Source of the DNA: Hyphomicrobiaceae bacterium
Lineage (GTDB): Bacteria; Pseudomonadota; Alphaproteobacteria; Rhizobiales; JAKIUO01
Reading direction: 5' to 3'
Length of the DNA stretch: 8,514 bases
Assembly: GCA_021647535.1 (NCBI GenBank)
Contig: JAKIUO010000128.1
Location: 1 to 8,514 of the forward strand
The translations under genes and the position numbers were made by a program. Under the pieces are notes generated by a model. That model searched no databases. It was not told the origin of the DNA and was given only the letters and a program-made list of their open reading frames with translations. Below, in pieces: positions 5,925 through 8,514 of this stretch (position 1 is the stretch's first letter; the number at the start of each line of letters is the position of its first letter).

Positions 5925-5961
5925 ACTCCAGCGGTATGTACTGGAAATGGAGGACAATATG
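5925..5961 (+). promoter_or_regulatory. Putative riboswitch expression platform and SD of the DUF1636 gene
   Basis: The likely SD, TGGAGGA (5948-5954), ends 4 nt before the ATG at 5959. CTCCA (5926-5930) can pair with TGGAG (5948-5952) and hide it. Overlapping bases TCCAG (5927-5931) can instead pair with CTGGA (5941-5945), leaving the SD free. The two pairings exclude each other, as expected of a translational switch. The stems are short (5 bp), so this is a hypothesis. Confidence 0.4.
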
Positions 5962-6396
5962 GCCCTTGAGCCTGATGAAGCCACGCCTGGCGTGAGCGAG
6001 CTGTTTGATGTGCGCACAGACGCCCCAAAACTTCATAATGTGAGCATTCTTGTCTGTTCCACCTGCCGCAATAAGGAGGGGGACGAAACGTCGCCAACGC
6101 CGGGGGAGCGCTTGTTTTCTGCTGTTTGCGATGCCAATGGGGCAAGCGGGCAGGGGCTTTTGCAGGTGAGCAGCGTGGAGTGTCTTGGCAATTGCAATCG
6201 CCGCCTTTCAGCCGCCATTGCCACTTCGGATTGCTGGACCTATGTGTTTGGTGATCTGCAGATTGAAAATGGTGCAGATCTTGTGGCTGGCGCGCATTTG
6301 ATGACGGACACGCCGAACGGTTTGATGCCGTGGCGCGATCGTCCCCAATGTCTTAAAAAAGGCATGGTCGCGCGCATTCCACCGTTAAAATTCTGA
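5959..6396 (+). CDS. DUF1636 family protein, putative metal- or Fe-S-binding
   Basis: This 145-residue soluble protein matches the DUF1636 type often found next to cobW in alphaproteobacterial B12 loci (from memory). It has paired cysteines, LVCSTC (Cys33, Cys36) and VECLGNCNRR (Cys75, Cys79), in a thioredoxin-like ferredoxin arrangement that could hold a [2Fe-2S] cluster or another metal. The end GLMPWRDRPQCLKKGMVARIP looks like a conserved family tail. I chose the ATG at 5959 because TGGAGGA lies just upstream. An in-frame ATG at 5914, which would add 15 residues, lies 6 nt after the aptamer and lacks an SD; an ATG at 5947 is also unsupported. It is the first gene behind the B12 riboswitch and is followed by cobW after 38 nt. 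Its biochemical role is not established; cobalt handling or electron transfer for corrin synthesis are inferences. Confidence 0.85.
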   Translation: MALEPDEATPGVSELFDVRTDAPKLHNVSILVCSTCRNKEGDETSPTPGERLFSAVCDANGASGQGLLQVSSVECLGNCNRRLSAAIATSDCWTYVFGDLQIENGADLVAGAHLMTDTPNGLMPWRDRPQCLKKGMVARIPPLKF

Positions 6397-6434
6397 TCGC
6401 TTCTTTCTTTCATTTCGACAACAAGGCGAGTTTT

Positions 6435-7472
6435 ATGAGTAATAGTCTAAGGCGCGTGCCCACCACCATCATCACCGGTTTCCTTGGGGCGGGCAAAACC
6501 ACCATCATCCGCAATTTGCTGGAAAATCCCGGCAAGCGACGCCTTGCGGTGATCGTCAACGAGTTTGGGGATATGGGCTTTGATGGCGAGGTGCTGAAAG
6601 GCTGTGGGCTTGAGAGCTGCCCCGAAGAAAATGTTGTCGAGCTGGCCAATGGCTGTATTTGCTGCACGGTAGCGGATGATTTTCAGCCAGCCCTTGAAGA
6701 TATATTGTCGCGCCAGCCCCCCGTCGATCATATCCTTATTGAAACTTCCGGGTTGGCTCTGCCAAAGCCTTTGGTACAGGCCTTTAACTGGCCCGATATT
6801 CGCGCTCGTGTCACGGTAGATGGTGTGGTTGCGGTGGCTGATGGGGATGCGCTTGCCCGTGGTCTTGTGGCTCATGATATGAGTGCGCTTGACGAGCAGC
6901 GTGCCGCCGATGACAGTCTTGACCATGATAATCCGGTGGAAGAAGTCTTTGAGGATCAAATTGCCTGCGCCGATCTCGTATTATTGTCAAAAGCCGACCT
7001 TATTGATGATGAGGCCAAAGCCCGCGCCCTGCATCTGCTAGAGCACAGCCTTGGCGCATCGGTGAAAGTGGTGCCCGTTAAAAATGGAGCCATCAGTCAT
7101 GAAGTCTTGCTGGGGCTTGGGGCAAATGTCGAGGATGAGATTGAAAACCGCAAAACCCATCATGATGGTGAACATGACCATGAGCATGATGATTTTGACG
7201 GTTTCGCCCTGCATCTTGATGATATTGGCGAGACTGCGGCCTTTGTTGAGCGTCTTGAAGCTGTGGGAGCGCTTGACGATGTGCTGCGTATCAAGGGATT
7301 TGCCAATATAGAGGACAAGCCCATGCGCCTTGTCGTTCAGGGCGTTGGCGCACGGGTGCAGACCCATTTTGATCGCCCGTGGAACGACGGGGAACAACGG
7401 GGGACACAGCTGGTGGTGATTGGGCTGCACGGCCTTGATCGCGTCCGCATTGAACGCCTGTTACTGGCTTAA
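6435..7472 (+). CDS. cobW: CobW, G3E-family metallochaperone GTPase
   Basis: This 345-residue protein of the COG0523/G3E family is thought to deliver cobalt to the aerobic cobaltochelatase using GTP. The Walker A motif is GFLGAGKTT (residues 15-23). The metal-binding GCICCTV (Cys74, Cys76, Cys77) is the family CXCC motif. ETSGLALP (103-110) fits the switch region and SKAD (185-188) the guanine-specificity motif. A linker with clustered histidines, HHDGEHDHEHDD (242-253), likely binds metal, and the C-terminal CobW_C domain ends at IERLLLA. The start at 6435 has AAGGCG upstream. It lies between the DUF1636 gene and cobN (11-nt gap), a placement that favours cobalt over zinc as its metal. Expression is probably under the upstream B12 riboswitch. 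Confidence 0.95.
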   Translation: MSNSLRRVPTTIITGFLGAGKTTIIRNLLENPGKRRLAVIVNEFGDMGFDGEVLKGCGLESCPEENVVELANGCICCTVADDFQPALEDILSRQPPVDHILIETSGLALPKPLVQAFNWPDIRARVTVDGVVAVADGDALARGLVAHDMSALDEQRAADDSLDHDNPVEEVFEDQIACADLVLLSKADLIDDEAKARALHLLEHSLGASVKVVPVKNGAISHEVLLGLGANVEDEIENRKTHHDGEHDHEHDDFDGFALHLDDIGETAAFVERLEAVGALDDVLRIKGFANIEDKPMRLVVQGVGARVQTHFDRPWNDGEQRGTQLVVIGLHGLDRVRIERLLLA

Positions 7473-7483
7473 AGGCGACCTCC

Positions 7484-8514
7484 ATGCATATTGCCAATAT
7501 CAGCTCAGCCTCGTGCGATGACCTGCTGGAGCCTGTCGATCTGGGACAGACACCCGCCGATGTGATTGTGCTGTCTTTTTCGGGCAGTGACCTTTCGGCG
7601 CTGGCAAGAGCCTGGGAAAAGGACCGCGAACAATTGCCTGATATGCGCCTTGCATCACTTTCTCATCTACGTCATCCCATGTCGGTGGATTTGTGGATTG
7701 ATACGGTGGCCCGTCATGCCAAGGTCATCCTTGTGCGTCTGCTGGGGGGATATGATTACTGGTCCTATGGCTGCGACCAGCTGGCTGAGATGGCGCGACG
7801 CGAAAAGATTGCGTTGGCTTTTTTGCCCGGTGAAGACAGTGCGCAAGATGACCGGCTGGCGAAAATTTCGACGATCAAAGAGCATGATCTGGAAGGGCTG
7901 TTAGACTATTTTCGCGCGGGCGGCGCGCGCAATATGTCGGCTTTGGTGCTGCAACTGGCCGCGCTGGCCGGGGAAGATGTGCACGTCCCGAAATGTCGCA
8001 GCGTACCGCGTATGGGGTTTTATCGCCCTGGCGCCGGACCAGACAGCTGCATTGTTGAACTTGACGAATTGATGACGGGTTCAGCTGACAGGGTCGGGAT
8101 CATTTTCTATCGCTCCTTGTTTCTGGCCGATGATGTGGCGCCGGTTGATGCCTTGTGCGCGGCGCTTGAAGAGCGTGGGCTGGCAGTGGTGCCGATTTTT
8201 GTGCCGACCCTTAAAGACGAGAGGGTCGGGGCGTTTGTGGTCAAGGCGGCGTCGCGGGCCAAACTCAAGGTTCTGGTGACAACCACGGCTTTTGCGGCGC
8301 AAAGCGGTAGAGCTGGGCGCTCGCTTTTTGAGCGGATCGGTGTGCCGGTTTTTCAGGCGATCCTCGCCACCACCCGACTTGAAAGCTGGCGCGAGCAAGA
8401 CAGGGGGCTGGGCATATCGGACCTTGCCATGAATGTCATTTTACCTGAACTTGATGGTCGTTTGCTGGCTGGCGCGATCTCGTTTAAATCATTCGAGCGA
8501 GAGGTGAGCGAAGG
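7484..8514 (+). CDS. cobN: CobN, cobaltochelatase large subunit (N-terminal part)
   Basis: The frame is open from the ATG at 7484 to the right edge, showing 343 codons of a protein that is normally around 1,100-1,300 residues. CobN inserts cobalt into hydrogenobyrinic a,c-diamide together with the ATPase subunits CobS and CobT, the defining step of the aerobic pathway. N-terminal family features are EPVDLGQTPADVIVLSFS (residues 16-33), SDLSALARAWEKDR (35-48), the LRHPMSVDLW stretch, and VRLLGGYDYWSYG. Later VPRMGFYRPG and VGIIFYRSLF fit the CobN/BchH/ChlD-type chelatase body. AAAGG overlaps the cobW stop codon, so translation is probably coupled. No frameshift or internal stop is present in the visible part. 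CobS and CobT are not in the window. Confidence 0.96.
   Translation, partial: MHIANISSASCDDLLEPVDLGQTPADVIVLSFSGSDLSALARAWEKDREQLPDMRLASLSHLRHPMSVDLWIDTVARHAKVILVRLLGGYDYWSYGCDQLAEMARREKIALAFLPGEDSAQDDRLAKISTIKEHDLEGLLDYFRAGGARNMSALVLQLAALAGEDVHVPKCRSVPRMGFYRPGAGPDSCIVELDELMTGSADRVGIIFYRSLFLADDVAPVDALCAALEERGLAVVPIFVPTLKDERVGAFVVKAASRAKLKVLVTTTAFAAQSGRAGRSLFERIGVPVFQAILATTRLESWREQDRGLGISDLAMNVILPELDGRLLAGAISFKSFEREVSE

Noticed and set aside
5914..5958. N-terminal extension of the DUF1636 protein from the ATG at 5914
   Set aside because: That ATG is only 6 nt after the aptamer and has no SD, whereas the in-frame ATG at 5959 follows TGGAGGA.
5642..6145. 167-codon minus-strand frame through the riboswitch and the DUF1636 start
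   Set aside because: It runs antisense through a highly conserved aptamer and a real gene, and its translation shows no family pattern.
7141..7200. Histidine/aspartate-rich low-complexity stretch in cobW as a possible inserted sequence
   Set aside because: Histidine-rich linkers before the C-terminal domain are normal in CobW-type metallochaperones, and the frame is intact on both sides.

Overview
The window is a cobalamin (vitamin B12) biosynthesis locus, almost certainly from an alphaproteobacterium. The support is the aerobic, late-cobalt-insertion gene set (cobN, cobW, cobO, cobP, cobQ, bluB), a B12 riboswitch in front of a DUF1636-cobW-cobN run, and a tyrosine-phosphatase-like gene in the cob operon. 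GC content is moderate (my estimate is mid-50s percent). I cannot name a genus from sequence alone. Gene names follow the Pseudomonas denitrificans (aerobic) convention.

The layout is divergent. The minus-strand arm reads leftward from about 5426 as cobP, cobO, cobQ, a CX5R phosphatase gene, a 258-nt non-coding gap, then bluB, cobD and cobC, which runs off the left edge. Coupling is tight: cobP/cobO and bluB/cobD overlap by ATGA, and the gaps cobQ/phosphatase (9 nt) and cobD/cobC (4 nt) are very short. The plus-strand arm starts with a likely promoter (5705-5733) and a cobalamin riboswitch (about 5740-5908), followed by a DUF1636 cysteine-motif protein, cobW, and the first 343 codons of cobN, cut by the right edge.

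The plus arm handles cobalt supply and insertion: CobN is the large cobaltochelatase subunit and CobW is a G3E metal-chaperone GTPase. The minus arm handles the later steps. CobO adenosylates the corrin, CobQ amidates it, CobD (with CobC supplying aminopropanol phosphate) attaches the linker, CobP activates the linker as GDP-cobinamide, and BluB makes the lower ligand dimethylbenzimidazole. Only the plus arm shows a riboswitch here. CobS/CobT (chelatase partners), CobU and CobV (lower-ligand attachment) and the corrin-ring methyltransferases are not in the window.

No wholly unknown system is visible. The points most worth follow-up are the phosphatase-like gene inside the cob operon, the DUF1636 protein co-transcribed with the cobalt-insertion genes under a riboswitch, a possible Shine-Dalgarno-sequestering switch after the aptamer, and the hairpin-rich stretches at 2015-2254 and 5460-5605.
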